A program made the position numbers and the translations under genes. 64,000 bases of DNA from Gemmatimonadota bacterium (GTDB lineage Bacteria > Gemmatimonadota > Gemmatimonadetes > Longimicrobiales > Gaopeijiaceae): NCBI GenBank assembly GCA_041390105.1, contig JAWKQO010000002.1:876640-940639 (forward strand), written 5' to 3'. The notes under the pieces are model-generated. The model did not search any database. It was not told the origin of the DNA and saw only the letters and a program-made list of their open reading frames with translations. Positions within the stretch are counted from its first letter, which is position 1. The number at the start of each line of letters is the position of its first letter. Positions 51,947-61,018 of this stretch are shown piece after piece.

Positions 51947-54457
51947 ATGTCAGCTCATCGAATCCTGCCGGGGCTGTGGATGTGCGCCGGCCTCGCGGCC
52001 GCCCCCGCTTCACTGCAGGCACAGCGCCTCCTCCCTCCCCCGGAAAGCCGCGCCCCGGTGGCGCTGACCATCAGCGGAGGCAAGAGCCTGGGCTCCTACC
52101 AGGCAGGGCTCAACTGGGGGCTCATCCAGAGCATGAAGCACTCCATCACGCCCGGACACGAGCACCACGGGCGTCCCTACGAGCTGCTGGCGGTGACGGG
52201 TGCCTCCGCCGGGAACATCAACGCGCTGATTTCGGCCGTGGAGTGGTGCGACGACCGGCCCCTGGCGCCACCCGAGCAGAGCCTGTTCTTCAAGATCTGG
52301 GTTCGCACGGGATGGGAGCAGCTGCTCTGGCCCGCCGCCTATCGGGAGCACGACCCTCGCACGCTCTCCATCCTGCACCGGCGCTTCTTCGATCGGCATT
52401 TCGCGGAGATCGACAGCACGCTCGTGCGGGCACGACCCGCCGACTGCGATCTGCCCATCGGCATCACCCTCACGAAGCAGGTGCGAGGCTCGATCGCCAT
52501 CGGCGACCTGAGCATCCCGACGCAACGCTTCGTGTCGGTGCTGCGTCTGGTGACGTTGGAAGAGGAAGGGAGACGGAGGCTGGCCTTCGCCCTGCCCGAG
52601 CCGGACCTCCGCAACGACGCCGGGTTGGGCAAGCGCGTCTTTCCCGATGCCGGACGCGACGATGGGGCGTGGCCCGTTCGGGGGCCCTACGAGCTGGTGG
52701 ACTCGGAGGCTGCCTACGAGTTGAGCGCCGCATCCAGTGCCTTTCCGCTGGCCTTCCAGCCGGAGAGTCTGACGGTCGTCGATCCGGAGGCTTCGGCCGC
52801 CGAATGCGAGGCGCTCGGCGGCCGTCGCAGTGCTCGCGGCTGCCACATGGCGGCCCAGTACCTGGACGGCGGGCTCTTCGACAACAGCCCTTTGGACCTT
52901 GCCCTGCACCTGTTCGCGCACCGGCGAGGAAGTGGCGTGTCGGGCGTGCCCCATGTCGCGACCGAGCCAGGATTGGGACGAGCCGACACCCTACCACGCC
53001 TCGTATACATCGAAGCCGGCCAGTACCGCGATCCTCTGGAGCGAGCGCGCCAGGGACGCGCCGACGCCGAACGGCAGGGCACCGCGGCGGCCCTGCAGAT
53101 GGTGGGGCAGGCGATCCCAGCCGCACGGAAGTACGAGCTGCACGCCCTGGCCCGGACCCTACGCGAGGATCCGGACGACCCGCGGGCCGGTTGGCTGCGT
53201 GTCACAAGTCGTTCCTTCCCCATCGTGGGTGAGCACCTCGCGGGTTTTGCGGCATTCCTGGGGCGGCCCTTCCGCGAGTTCGACTTCTACGTGGGTGTCT
53301 ACGACGCGCTGCACTTCATCGCGTCCGAGCTGTGTCCCGAGGAGCACACTCGCGACGTCTCGCGCAAGCTGGGCCGCTGCGCGGAGGCGGAGATCGTGCG
53401 TGAGCTCATCGAGGACGAGGGACTGCAATTGGGGCCCTTCGCTCCACCCGTGCTGGCGTCGATCTTCGCAATCGAGTATCCGGGGCAGCGCCCCCCATCC
53501 GTTGCCTGGCCCGAGGACACGGACGGTCGCGTGGTGTTGCTGCAGGCTTTGGTTGCCGCGAACGAGCGCGTCCTGGCTGGCACCGACAACGGCTGCGCCG
53601 GTCGAGGAAGCATCGAGCGTCTGGTCTGCAGCGGTGGCTTCGATGAGATCCTGCGCTCACTCCGGGAGGACGATCGGGCCATGGACGTCATCCGCGATTG
53701 GGCGGAGCGGCCCGAATGTGGCCGGGACCAATGGGAGCACGCGCAGATCGAAGGGTGTCTGGCCGACTACACCTTCCGGGAGTTGGTCCAGAATCCACCG
53801 CTGTTTATGAGCCGCACGGCGGAGCAGGTGCTCCGCCAACTCTGGCGCGTCGAGACGCGCCTGGCGTCGGACGACCAGAACAACCAGGAGCCGCTGATCC
53901 AGTTCGTGGAGCTCTGGTTCCGCTCTGCCTGGGGTAAATATCAAGACCGTTGGGATACCGATCCCTCCACGATTCCCGACGGCGAGACGTTCGGAAATTG
54001 GCTGTTCCATCTGGCCCCGAACCAGCTTTCGGTGGCAGCCGGCACCAAAGGGGGGGACATCTGGGGGCTGCGGCCCACCTATCACCTCGGGCCGGATTGG
54101 GCGCTGGTCGCGCCGCTCTCGCTCACGTTCAACCGTCCGGTCGACAATCCGGACGAGCGTTGGCGACTGCACGGCGGCCTTGGGGTCTTGAAGAAGTCCG
54201 AGAGCTTGATGGTCAGCGGACTGCAGTTGACGGGAGACGTGTTGCGCGCGCCGCGCTGGAGCGATGGGAACGCGGGTCAGCGGGACCTGTGGGGTGTGTC
54301 CATGACGGGGTACTTCTTCGCCGGCAAGATCACGGGCACGCTGCGCTGGATTCCCGGCAACGACTCGGAGCTCTATTCCGGCGACGACGTGGCGGTCATC
54401 CTCGGTCTCGCCGACGTCAACGGATTGCTGTACTGGGTCAGTCGCGGTCTGTTTTGA
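51947..54457 (+). CDS. Exported patatin-like phospholipase with C-terminal strand-rich domain
   Basis: An 836-residue protein with CAGGAG before the ATG and a signal peptide ending near ASLQAQ. The patatin domain (about 38-320) has the oxyanion SGGKSLGSYQAG, the nucleophile Ser87 in TGASAGN and Asp307 in LDGGLFDNSP, so it should hydrolyse lipids. A helical middle region (about 400-690) contains paired cysteines. The last 130 residues are Trp/Gly-rich strands resembling part of a barrel (HLGPDWALVAPLSLTF, LWGVSMTGYFFAGKITG), ending in SRGLF. The end may insert in the outer membrane, as in patatin autotransporters, but a complete 16-strand barrel is not evident. Confidence 0.82.
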   Translation: MSAHRILPGLWMCAGLAAAPASLQAQRLLPPPESRAPVALTISGGKSLGSYQAGLNWGLIQSMKHSITPGHEHHGRPYELLAVTGASAGNINALISAVEWCDDRPLAPPEQSLFFKIWVRTGWEQLLWPAAYREHDPRTLSILHRRFFDRHFAEIDSTLVRARPADCDLPIGITLTKQVRGSIAIGDLSIPTQRFVSVLRLVTLEEEGRRRLAFALPEPDLRNDAGLGKRVFPDAGRDDGAWPVRGPYELVDSEAAYELSAASSAFPLAFQPESLTVVDPEASAAECEALGGRRSARGCHMAAQYLDGGLFDNSPLDLALHLFAHRRGSGVSGVPHVATEPGLGRADTLPRLVYIEAGQYRDPLERARQGRADAERQGTAAALQMVGQAIPAARKYELHALARTLREDPDDPRAGWLRVTSRSFPIVGEHLAGFAAFLGRPFREFDFYVGVYDALHFIASELCPEEHTRDVSRKLGRCAEAEIVRELIEDEGLQLGPFAPPVLASIFAIEYPGQRPPSVAWPEDTDGRVVLLQALVAANERVLAGTDNGCAGRGSIERLVCSGGFDEILRSLREDDRAMDVIRDWAERPECGRDQWEHAQIEGCLADYTFRELVQNPPLFMSRTAEQVLRQLWRVETRLASDDQNNQEPLIQFVELWFRSAWGKYQDRWDTDPSTIPDGETFGNWLFHLAPNQLSVAAGTKGGDIWGLRPTYHLGPDWALVAPLSLTFNRPVDNPDERWRLHGGLGVLKKSESLMVSGLQLTGDVLRAPRWSDGNAGQRDLWGVSMTGYFFAGKITGTLRWIPGNDSELYSGDDVAVILGLADVNGLLYWVSRGLF

Positions 54458-54464
54458 GCGGCGC

Positions 54465-55850
54465 CTAGCGGGGAAGCCGCTCCGGCATCTCGGCCACCAC
54501 GTAGGCGTGTACCGCCATCGTGGCCACGCACAGCGCTACCTCGACTGGGTCCAGCTTGTCGATGGTGTCCGCGTCGGTGTGGTGATACCAGAAGTAGCGA
54601 GTGCCATCGACGTTGAGCCCCATGCCCGGCACGCCTTCCTGCATGATGGGGCCGATGTCGGCACCGCCACCGCCGCGGGTCACGGCCCCCGCGTCGATGC
54701 GGTCGAGCAGGGATCCGATCCTCTGCAGCACAGAGTACGCGGCGTCCGATCCCGTGAAGCCGAAGCCCTGCGGCTTGAAGACCCCACCGTCGGACTCCAT
54801 GGCCAGGATGTGGTCGTCCAGCTCGCCGCGATGCTGGTCGCGGTATCCGTTCCCTCCACGGGTTCCGTTCTCTTCGTTGGTCCAGAGCACCACGCGCACC
54901 GTCCGGCGGGGCCGCAGACCCAGCGCCTTCATCAGGCGAACGGCTTCCCAGGCCGCCACGCTGCCTCCACCGTCGTCCATCATGCCCTGACCCACGTCCC
55001 AGGAGTCGATGTGGCCGCCGAGCACGATGACTTCCTCGGGCTTCTCCCGCCCGACGATCTCCGCGACCACGTTGCGCGACCAGGTGTCGGGGAGGGTCTG
55101 CGCCTCCATCTCCAGGTGCACCTCGACGCGCTCACCTCTGCGGACCAGGCGTTTGATCAGCTCCGCATCCTCGACGGTAATGGCCGCATGGGGAATGCGC
55201 GGTACGTCGTCGGCGTATTGCATGTTGCCCGTGTGGGGCGTCTGCTGGGAGTAGGGCGTCACCGAACGGATCAAGCTGGCGACCGCGCCGGCACGTCCGG
55301 CCGCGATGGCACCCTGCCTTCGGTAGGCTCCCGTGACGCCGTAGTTCTCCCACTCGGGCGCGAACAGCACGATGCGGCCCTTGGCCTCGTCCGCCCGAGC
55401 CTCCAGCTCCTCGAAACTCTCCACCACCATCACCTGGGCGCGGATCCCGCCGGCCGGTGTGCCGATGGAGCCGCCCAGCCCGAGCATGGGCAGGTCGCGT
55501 TGCAGCGGCGTGATCAGGCGGGCCGACTCGTTGCCTCGCACCCAGTGCGGGACCAGCACCGGCTCGCCGCGCACGTTGTCGAGGCCGTCGGCCTCCATCT
55601 CCCCCAGGATCCAGTCGAGGGCCCGCTCCAGCGAGCTGGAACCGCTCAAGCGGTGCCCGAAGCGGTCTCCGAGCTCCCCCAGCCGCAGGTAGGCGGCCGA
55701 GTCCCCCAGAGCCGCGTCGATCAGGCGATTGGCGGCATCGCGGTAGGGCGCGGCGGAGAACGAGGCAGTCCAATCCTGGGCGGCCAAGGGCGAGGTGGCG
55801 GCCGCGGCGGTCAGGAGGAGGGGTAGGGCACGGCGGATTCGAGGCGTCAT
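54465..55850 (-). CDS. Exported M28 peptidase with PA domain
   Basis: A 461-residue protein with signal peptide (RALPLLLTAAAATSPLAAQ). The PA-like insert (about 125-230) and M28 catalytic domain fit carboxypeptidase Q-type enzymes. Zinc ligands are visible in GGHIDSWDVGQGMMDDGGG (first His and Asp pair), TNEENGTRGG (Glu-Glu), ESDGG and YHHTDADT. Two zinc ions activate water for release of N- or C-terminal residues in the periplasm. It is convergent with the patatin gene, with seven bases between them. Confidence 0.92.
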   Translation of the reverse strand: MTPRIRRALPLLLTAAAATSPLAAQDWTASFSAAPYRDAANRLIDAALGDSAAYLRLGELGDRFGHRLSGSSSLERALDWILGEMEADGLDNVRGEPVLVPHWVRGNESARLITPLQRDLPMLGLGGSIGTPAGGIRAQVMVVESFEELEARADEAKGRIVLFAPEWENYGVTGAYRRQGAIAAGRAGAVASLIRSVTPYSQQTPHTGNMQYADDVPRIPHAAITVEDAELIKRLVRRGERVEVHLEMEAQTLPDTWSRNVVAEIVGREKPEEVIVLGGHIDSWDVGQGMMDDGGGSVAAWEAVRLMKALGLRPRRTVRVVLWTNEENGTRGGNGYRDQHRGELDDHILAMESDGGVFKPQGFGFTGSDAAYSVLQRIGSLLDRIDAGAVTRGGGGADIGPIMQEGVPGMGLNVDGTRYFWYHHTDADTIDKLDPVEVALCVATMAVHAYVVAEMPERLPR

Positions 55851-56015
55851 GGAGCGCGGTTCCAGGGGACGAACGGCAGTGGAAGGCGGGGAACATCAGC
55901 AGGCGTCCAGGGCCCCGTCAAATGGGGCCGACCGGGGGCGCGGGCTCCCACCGGGTTGGATTGACTGACGAAGGCGGCTACCTTGCCGAGGTCGGGCAGC
56001 AACCGAAACACCCCG

Positions 56016-57899
56016 ATGCGACCACGCCTCCTCATTCTCGCACTGCCGCTCGCGGCGCTCGCCGCCTGCGACTCCCCCAACACGCCACCTGAGCCCCTGG
56101 CGGTAGCTCCGGGCCAGGCCACGATTCTGGTGAGGGACTCCCTCCAGCTTGAGGCACAGGGTGCGTCCGGTCCGGTGGACTGGGCATCGCTCAACCCCTC
56201 GGTGGCAACCGTAGGCACCACAGGAGTGGTCGTCGGCCTCGCCTCGGGGAGCGCGACCATCACGGCCACGGCGGCCGGACGTGTGGCCACGGCGGAGGTC
56301 ACGGTAGTGGGCCGTGCGGTACTGGTCGGCTCGGACACGTTGATCGTGTTCGCAACCGGACCCACCGAGCCCGCCCCCGCTCCTCGGACCCTGTCGCTCG
56401 CGAATGCGGGCGAGGCGCCCTTGATCGGTCTCGCCGCGACAGTCGCGTACGAAGATGCGGTCGGTGGGTGGCTGGGCGTCCGGGTCGACACTGCCGGGGG
56501 CGATGCGCGACTGACACTGACGCCGCAGGGCGCTGGGGCCCCGATCGGTGTGTACCGCGCCTCGGTTCGCGTGACGGCGGACAAGGCCGAGAAGTCGCCG
56601 CTCACCATTCCCGTTCAGCTCACGGTCGCCGAGCCCGCTCGCATCGTCGTCGAGCCGGACACCATCCGACTCTCGGCCTTGGTGGGTGGGGCATCCCGAA
56701 CAGGATCGGCTGGCATCCATAACGGCGGTGAACGCCCGCTGGGTCGGCTCTCGCTCGACGTGGAGTATCCAGCGACGGGCACAGCGGGCTGGCTGCACGT
56801 GGCCCTGTCGGAAGAGCAGGCACCGAGCGAGCTCAGCCTCGACGCTTCGGCGAGCGCGCTCGGCGAAGGCGTGTATTCAGCCACCGTCTGGATTCGATCC
56901 GACCTCCCGCACATCGCTCCGGTCCCCGTGGCGGTCGAGTTCGACGTGGGGCCTCAGCCCGCGATCGGCGTGTCGCCGACCTCGATCGCGTTCTACGCCC
57001 TGCAGGACAGCATCGACCCGCTTCCGCAGACGTTGCGGATCACCAACGTGGGGAGCGGAAGCCTGAGCGATCTGTCGGTCGCCGCACCCCGCTACGGACC
57101 CGGAGCCAGTGGCTGGCTGTCCGTGTCCCTGATGGGCAGCACCGCCCCCGCCCAGGTGACGCTGAGTGCATCGATCGCCGGACTGCTCGGAGGGACCTAC
57201 TACGCGGATCTGGATGTATCGTCGCCTGCTGCGGTCGAATCCCCGCGAACCGTCCGGGTGGTGCTCACCGTCGAAGGCCCCTGGATCTACTTCGCCTTCC
57301 CCGGAACGGCCTATCACATCGCACGGGGCGAGCGAGAAGGCCCGGGGTGGTTCCCGGTCTACAACGGTGGTGGTGGCATACTCAGCGGCCTCCAGGTCCG
57401 CGTGGAGGCCAACGGGCCGCCCGGGTTCATTTCCGTTGGGTTCAACGGTCCTCCGGTGGCCCCCGTGAGCGTGGGAGTCTCGCGGAGTGGAGTGGGCATC
57501 CCTGTCGGGTTGTACACAGCGGACGTCATCGTCTCCTCCACGCTTCCCAACGTGCGGCCGGATACGATGCACTTCATCGTCAGTGTTGTCCCCGAGCCCG
57601 TGATCGTTCTCGACCCCTCGCCCGCGACCCTGACGGCGGCTGTCGGTGGATCTGCAAGCCTGATGCTTGCTGTCTCCAACGGCGGTGGCGGCCTTCTTCA
57701 CACCTTGGCCGCATCCATCTCCTATCCCTCGGGGCCGACGGGTTGGCTGAGCGCCAAGGTGAACTCGAATTGGGGGATCGAGCTCCTCGCCAATGCGGCG
57801 TCCCTCGGCCCGGGCACCTATGCGGCCACCCTCCACGTGACGTCGCCGCAGCCGCTCGTCCTCCCCGTGGACGTACAGGTCACGTTGGTGGTGAACTGA
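56016..57899 (+). CDS. Lipoprotein with Ig-like (Big2) domain and five BACON-like repeats
   Basis: A 627-residue lipoprotein (signal ending LAALAACD). Residues about 28-100 are a bacterial Ig-like Big_2 domain (DSLQLEAQGASGPVDWASLNPSVATVG). Five repeats of about 100 residues follow, each with a Thr/Ser-rich strand, an N.G...L core, a GWL or GFI strand, a GxYxAxxxV turn and a closing hydrophobic strand. This is the BACON-like layout of carbohydrate- or mucin-binding modules, though binding is not shown. No enzyme domain is present. It probably displays adhesive modules at the cell surface. The M28 gene downstream starts 99 bases later. Confidence 0.78.
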   Translation: MRPRLLILALPLAALAACDSPNTPPEPLAVAPGQATILVRDSLQLEAQGASGPVDWASLNPSVATVGTTGVVVGLASGSATITATAAGRVATAEVTVVGRAVLVGSDTLIVFATGPTEPAPAPRTLSLANAGEAPLIGLAATVAYEDAVGGWLGVRVDTAGGDARLTLTPQGAGAPIGVYRASVRVTADKAEKSPLTIPVQLTVAEPARIVVEPDTIRLSALVGGASRTGSAGIHNGGERPLGRLSLDVEYPATGTAGWLHVALSEEQAPSELSLDASASALGEGVYSATVWIRSDLPHIAPVPVAVEFDVGPQPAIGVSPTSIAFYALQDSIDPLPQTLRITNVGSGSLSDLSVAAPRYGPGASGWLSVSLMGSTAPAQVTLSASIAGLLGGTYYADLDVSSPAAVESPRTVRVVLTVEGPWIYFAFPGTAYHIARGEREGPGWFPVYNGGGGILSGLQVRVEANGPPGFISVGFNGPPVAPVSVGVSRSGVGIPVGLYTADVIVSSTLPNVRPDTMHFIVSVVPEPVIVLDPSPATLTAAVGGSASLMLAVSNGGGGLLHTLAASISYPSGPTGWLSAKVNSNWGIELLANAASLGPGTYAATLHVTSPQPLVLPVDVQVTLVVN

Positions 57900-57998
57900 C
57901 GATCCCTCCGGGCCCATCCTCGTTGGGAGGTGTCCTTTCGGAGAGTCGCCCTGGCCTGCATCCTGTGGGGGCCACTCCGACCTCGACAGGAGATCTCC

Positions 57999-59660
57999 AT
58001 GCCTGGTCAACCGCTCATTCGGACGGCGCGTGCCTCGTTGCCCGTGGCCGGACTCACAGTCCTGGGCGCGTGCGGCGGAGGCGGCATCCCCGGCGCCGCC
58101 ACCATCACCCAGGACGCGCTGTCCCAAGACCTGCACGCGCTCGCCCACGATTCCATGCAGGGTCGGCTGGCCGGTACGCAGGACGTGGCGCGCGCAGCCG
58201 ATTGGGTGGCGCAGCGCTTCGCGGCGCTCGGTCTCCAACCCGCGGGCGACGACGGCTCCTTCTTCCAGCCCTTCGACATGACCTGGTTCAGCCTGGGGTC
58301 GGACAACACGCTGTCCGTCCGCAGCGGTCCGGCGCTGCCTGTGGGGGAGGGGTGGACACCGATGGGCATCAGCGCCAGTGGCACCGCAACCGGTGAGGTA
58401 GCCTTCGCGGGTTTCGGCATCGTGGAGCCGCAGCTCGGGTTCGACGACTACCAGAGCGCAGACGTGACGGGCAAGATCGTCCTGATCCTGGAGCGCGAGC
58501 CCGGTGTCGAAAATGCCGAAAGCCCCTTCGACGGCGTCGTGACCTCGGAGGCTTCGCGCGACTGGCGGAAGGTACGGAGCGCCCAGGAGCGGGGCGCCAT
58601 CGGCGTTCTGTTCGTGCGGGATATCCAGGCACGGGAGGACATGGACAACTGGCCTGCCTACCACGCTGCCATGTGGCCGGCGGATCGGCGCAGAGTCGAG
58701 CGCTACGTCCTGTCCGCCTGGGCCCAAGGCGTCACGGTGCCGGTGGCACAGATTTCGGCGAATCTGGCACAGGGGTTGGTGCAGTCCTCCGGGCGCTCCC
58801 TGGCGGAGCTGGCACAAGCCGCCGAAGGCGCGACCAATGGGCTCGGCGTGGTTGCGCTTCCGGGTGCACGTGTCTCGCTGACCACCAGTGTGGAGCGGCA
58901 CACGACGCCGGGGCGGAACATCCTGGCGATGGTGGAGGGGTCGGATCCCTCGCTGGCCACCGACGTGGTCATCGTGGGTGCCCATCACGATCACGACGGG
59001 GTGAGCGACGGGGAGATCTTCAACGGAGCGGACGACGATGGCTCCGGCACCGTCGGTGTGATGGCGGTGGCGGCTGCCTACGCCGACGCGCTGGCCCGTG
59101 GAGAGCGCCCGCGCCGCTCGGTGCTATTCGCGGTCTGGGACGCCGAAGAACGTGGACTCCTCGGAGCGTGGTACCACACGCTGCATCCGCGCTTTCCGCT
59201 CGCAGGCACCGTGGCCAACCTCAACATGGACATGATCGGTCGCAACGAAGAGGTCCCGCCGGAGGGCGGCCGGCGCTTCACGGGGCTCGACCCACAGACT
59301 GCCGAGTCCAACGCCAATGCCATCAACATCCTCGGCTACACCCGTTCGCCGGATCTGGCAGCCGCCATCGAGGCTGCCAACGTCGAGACCCAGCTCACGT
59401 TGCGGTTCCGCTACGACAACAACGAATCCAACCTGCTACGGCGGAGCGACCACTGGCCCTTCTTGCAGAACGGAGTGCCGGGCGTGTGGTTCCACACGGG
59501 ACTGCATCCGGACTATCACACACCCCTGGACGATGCAGACCGCATCAACTACGAGAAGATGACGAAGATCGTGCACCTCGTGCATCGGACCAGCTGGGAG
59601 CTGGCCAACAGCGACGTCCGTCTCGGGTTCGAGGGCATGCGCTCGAGGGCGCGCTCATGA
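57999..59660 (+). CDS. M28 peptidase lipoprotein
   Basis: A 553-residue lipoprotein with CAGGAG before the ATG and a lipobox LGAC followed by a Gly-rich linker. A PA-like domain (about 100-280) precedes the M28 domain. Zinc motifs are GAHHDHDG, GADDDGSGT, DAEERGLLG, NMDMIGRN and a final TGLHPDYHTPLDD with the last His. It should be an outer- or inner-membrane-anchored aminopeptidase. The next gene overlaps its stop as ATGA, so the two products are made together. Confidence 0.9.
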   Translation: MPGQPLIRTARASLPVAGLTVLGACGGGGIPGAATITQDALSQDLHALAHDSMQGRLAGTQDVARAADWVAQRFAALGLQPAGDDGSFFQPFDMTWFSLGSDNTLSVRSGPALPVGEGWTPMGISASGTATGEVAFAGFGIVEPQLGFDDYQSADVTGKIVLILEREPGVENAESPFDGVVTSEASRDWRKVRSAQERGAIGVLFVRDIQAREDMDNWPAYHAAMWPADRRRVERYVLSAWAQGVTVPVAQISANLAQGLVQSSGRSLAELAQAAEGATNGLGVVALPGARVSLTTSVERHTTPGRNILAMVEGSDPSLATDVVIVGAHHDHDGVSDGEIFNGADDDGSGTVGVMAVAAAYADALARGERPRRSVLFAVWDAEERGLLGAWYHTLHPRFPLAGTVANLNMDMIGRNEEVPPEGGRRFTGLDPQTAESNANAINILGYTRSPDLAAAIEAANVETQLTLRFRYDNNESNLLRRSDHWPFLQNGVPGVWFHTGLHPDYHTPLDDADRINYEKMTKIVHLVHRTSWELANSDVRLGFEGMRSRARS

Positions 59661-60946
59661 ACAGTCCCACCATGGTCCGCCTCCGGGCCGCGAGGGCAGG
59701 CTTCGTCACCTTGATGATGGTGGGAAGCACCAGCGTCACCCTTGCGCAACAAGCGCCCCAGACGCAGACGGACGACTACACCCGCTACGAGTTGCAGGCG
59801 CCGGGCAGTGGGGCGTTCCGCATCTTCTACGACGTCTCCGCCACCACACCCGGAGCCCGCTACTACTTCAATACCATCCGGGCGGGAGCAGAGGAGGAGG
59901 TTCACGGGGTCACCGACCTGCACACCGGGCAGCCGCTCGCCTGGGAGGTCGTGGACGGAGGGCACGCGCGCGCCAATGGTCACCCGAGGGCGGACCTGGA
60001 CGGCCACTACATCAAGGTGACGCTCGCGCGGCCCGTTCCCGAGGGCGGACAGGGTCGCGTCCGCATCGACAAGACCTACATCGATCGCGCCAGCTACTTC
60101 GTCGAGGGGGACGAGCTGGTCTTCGACCGCTCGCTGGGGATCCGCCGCAACGCGGTGGTGCTTCCGGCAGGCTATGAGTTGGTGGAGGCGAACTACCCCG
60201 TGCAGGTCGAGACCGAAGACGACGGGCGCGTTCGTGCCAGCTTCATGCAGCCGGGACCCGACGCGGTGCCGTTCCGGGTTCGCGCTCGGCCCCTACCAGG
60301 GGGGCCGGTGCGGGTGCGGCGCACGCGGAGCGACGAGCCCGTGCCGGTGAGCGGGGGCGGGGCGCCCGAGCGCGCGCGCGTGGACTACATCGTCACGGAT
60401 CGCGCCTTCGAGGACCGGGACATCACCTACTTCTTGCTGGATCCCTCCACCCACTCGTTCCGCCTCTTCCACGACTACACCGAGTCGCGACCGGGGGTGG
60501 ATCGCTACATCAACGTGGTACGGGCGGGCAGCTCCGCCTCCGACCCCGAGGCAACCAACCTCGACACGGGCGAACGGCTGCGCGTGGAGCAACTGAAGGG
60601 CGCCGAGATCCAGAGCCGCGGGATCGACGTCGGTGGCCCGGCTGACGAAGAGACCGAGGTCGTGGTCATCTGGTTCGATCCGGTGCAGGCCGGCTCGTCG
60701 GTGCGACTGCGGATCTGGGAGACCTACACGGACGCAGGCCGCTACACCCAGATGGGAGACGAGCTGGTCTGGGACCGCAACTTCGGTCGGGCGCGCAACA
60801 CCGTGGTGCTGCCGGCCGGGTGGGCGCTCGCCGCCAACGCCATCCCCGGCGTCGTGGACGAGACGGAGGACGGCCGCATCCGCATCCGCTACGTCAATCC
60901 GCGGCCGGACGGCATCCAGGTCTTCATTCGAGGACGGAGACGCTAG
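59657..60946 (+). CDS. Exported protein with two tandem homologous domains
   Basis: A 429-residue protein coupled to the M28 gene by an ATGA overlap. A signal peptide (FVTLMMVGSTSVTLAQ) leads to two copies of one strand-rich domain. Copy 1 (about 35-215) has YYFNTIRAG, YIDRASYFVEGDELVFDRS and RRNAVVLPAGYEL; copy 2 (about 240-429) has YINVVRAG, YTDAGRYTQMGDELVWDRN and ARNTVVLPAGWAL. Both end in a TEDDGR or TEDGR strand and a short FRVRARP/VFIRGRR strand. I do not recognise the family and see no catalytic motif. Coupling suggests it binds the peptidase or its substrate. Confidence 0.75.
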   Translation: MNSPTMVRLRAARAGFVTLMMVGSTSVTLAQQAPQTQTDDYTRYELQAPGSGAFRIFYDVSATTPGARYYFNTIRAGAEEEVHGVTDLHTGQPLAWEVVDGGHARANGHPRADLDGHYIKVTLARPVPEGGQGRVRIDKTYIDRASYFVEGDELVFDRSLGIRRNAVVLPAGYELVEANYPVQVETEDDGRVRASFMQPGPDAVPFRVRARPLPGGPVRVRRTRSDEPVPVSGGGAPERARVDYIVTDRAFEDRDITYFLLDPSTHSFRLFHDYTESRPGVDRYINVVRAGSSASDPEATNLDTGERLRVEQLKGAEIQSRGIDVGGPADEETEVVVIWFDPVQAGSSVRLRIWETYTDAGRYTQMGDELVWDRNFGRARNTVVLPAGWALAANAIPGVVDETEDGRIRIRYVNPRPDGIQVFIRGRRR

Positions 60947-61018
60947 CCGTCGGAGGGGCGCTTTCCCGCCCTCGGCGGGCAGCCTAGCATGCGGGATCCA
61001 CCGGCTCGGAGGTTACCG

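Noticed and set aside
56877..58994. A 705-codon minus-strand frame opposite the BACON-repeat and M28 genes
   Set aside because: It crosses two real genes and their spacer, and its product is low-complexity His/Arg/Gly sequence.
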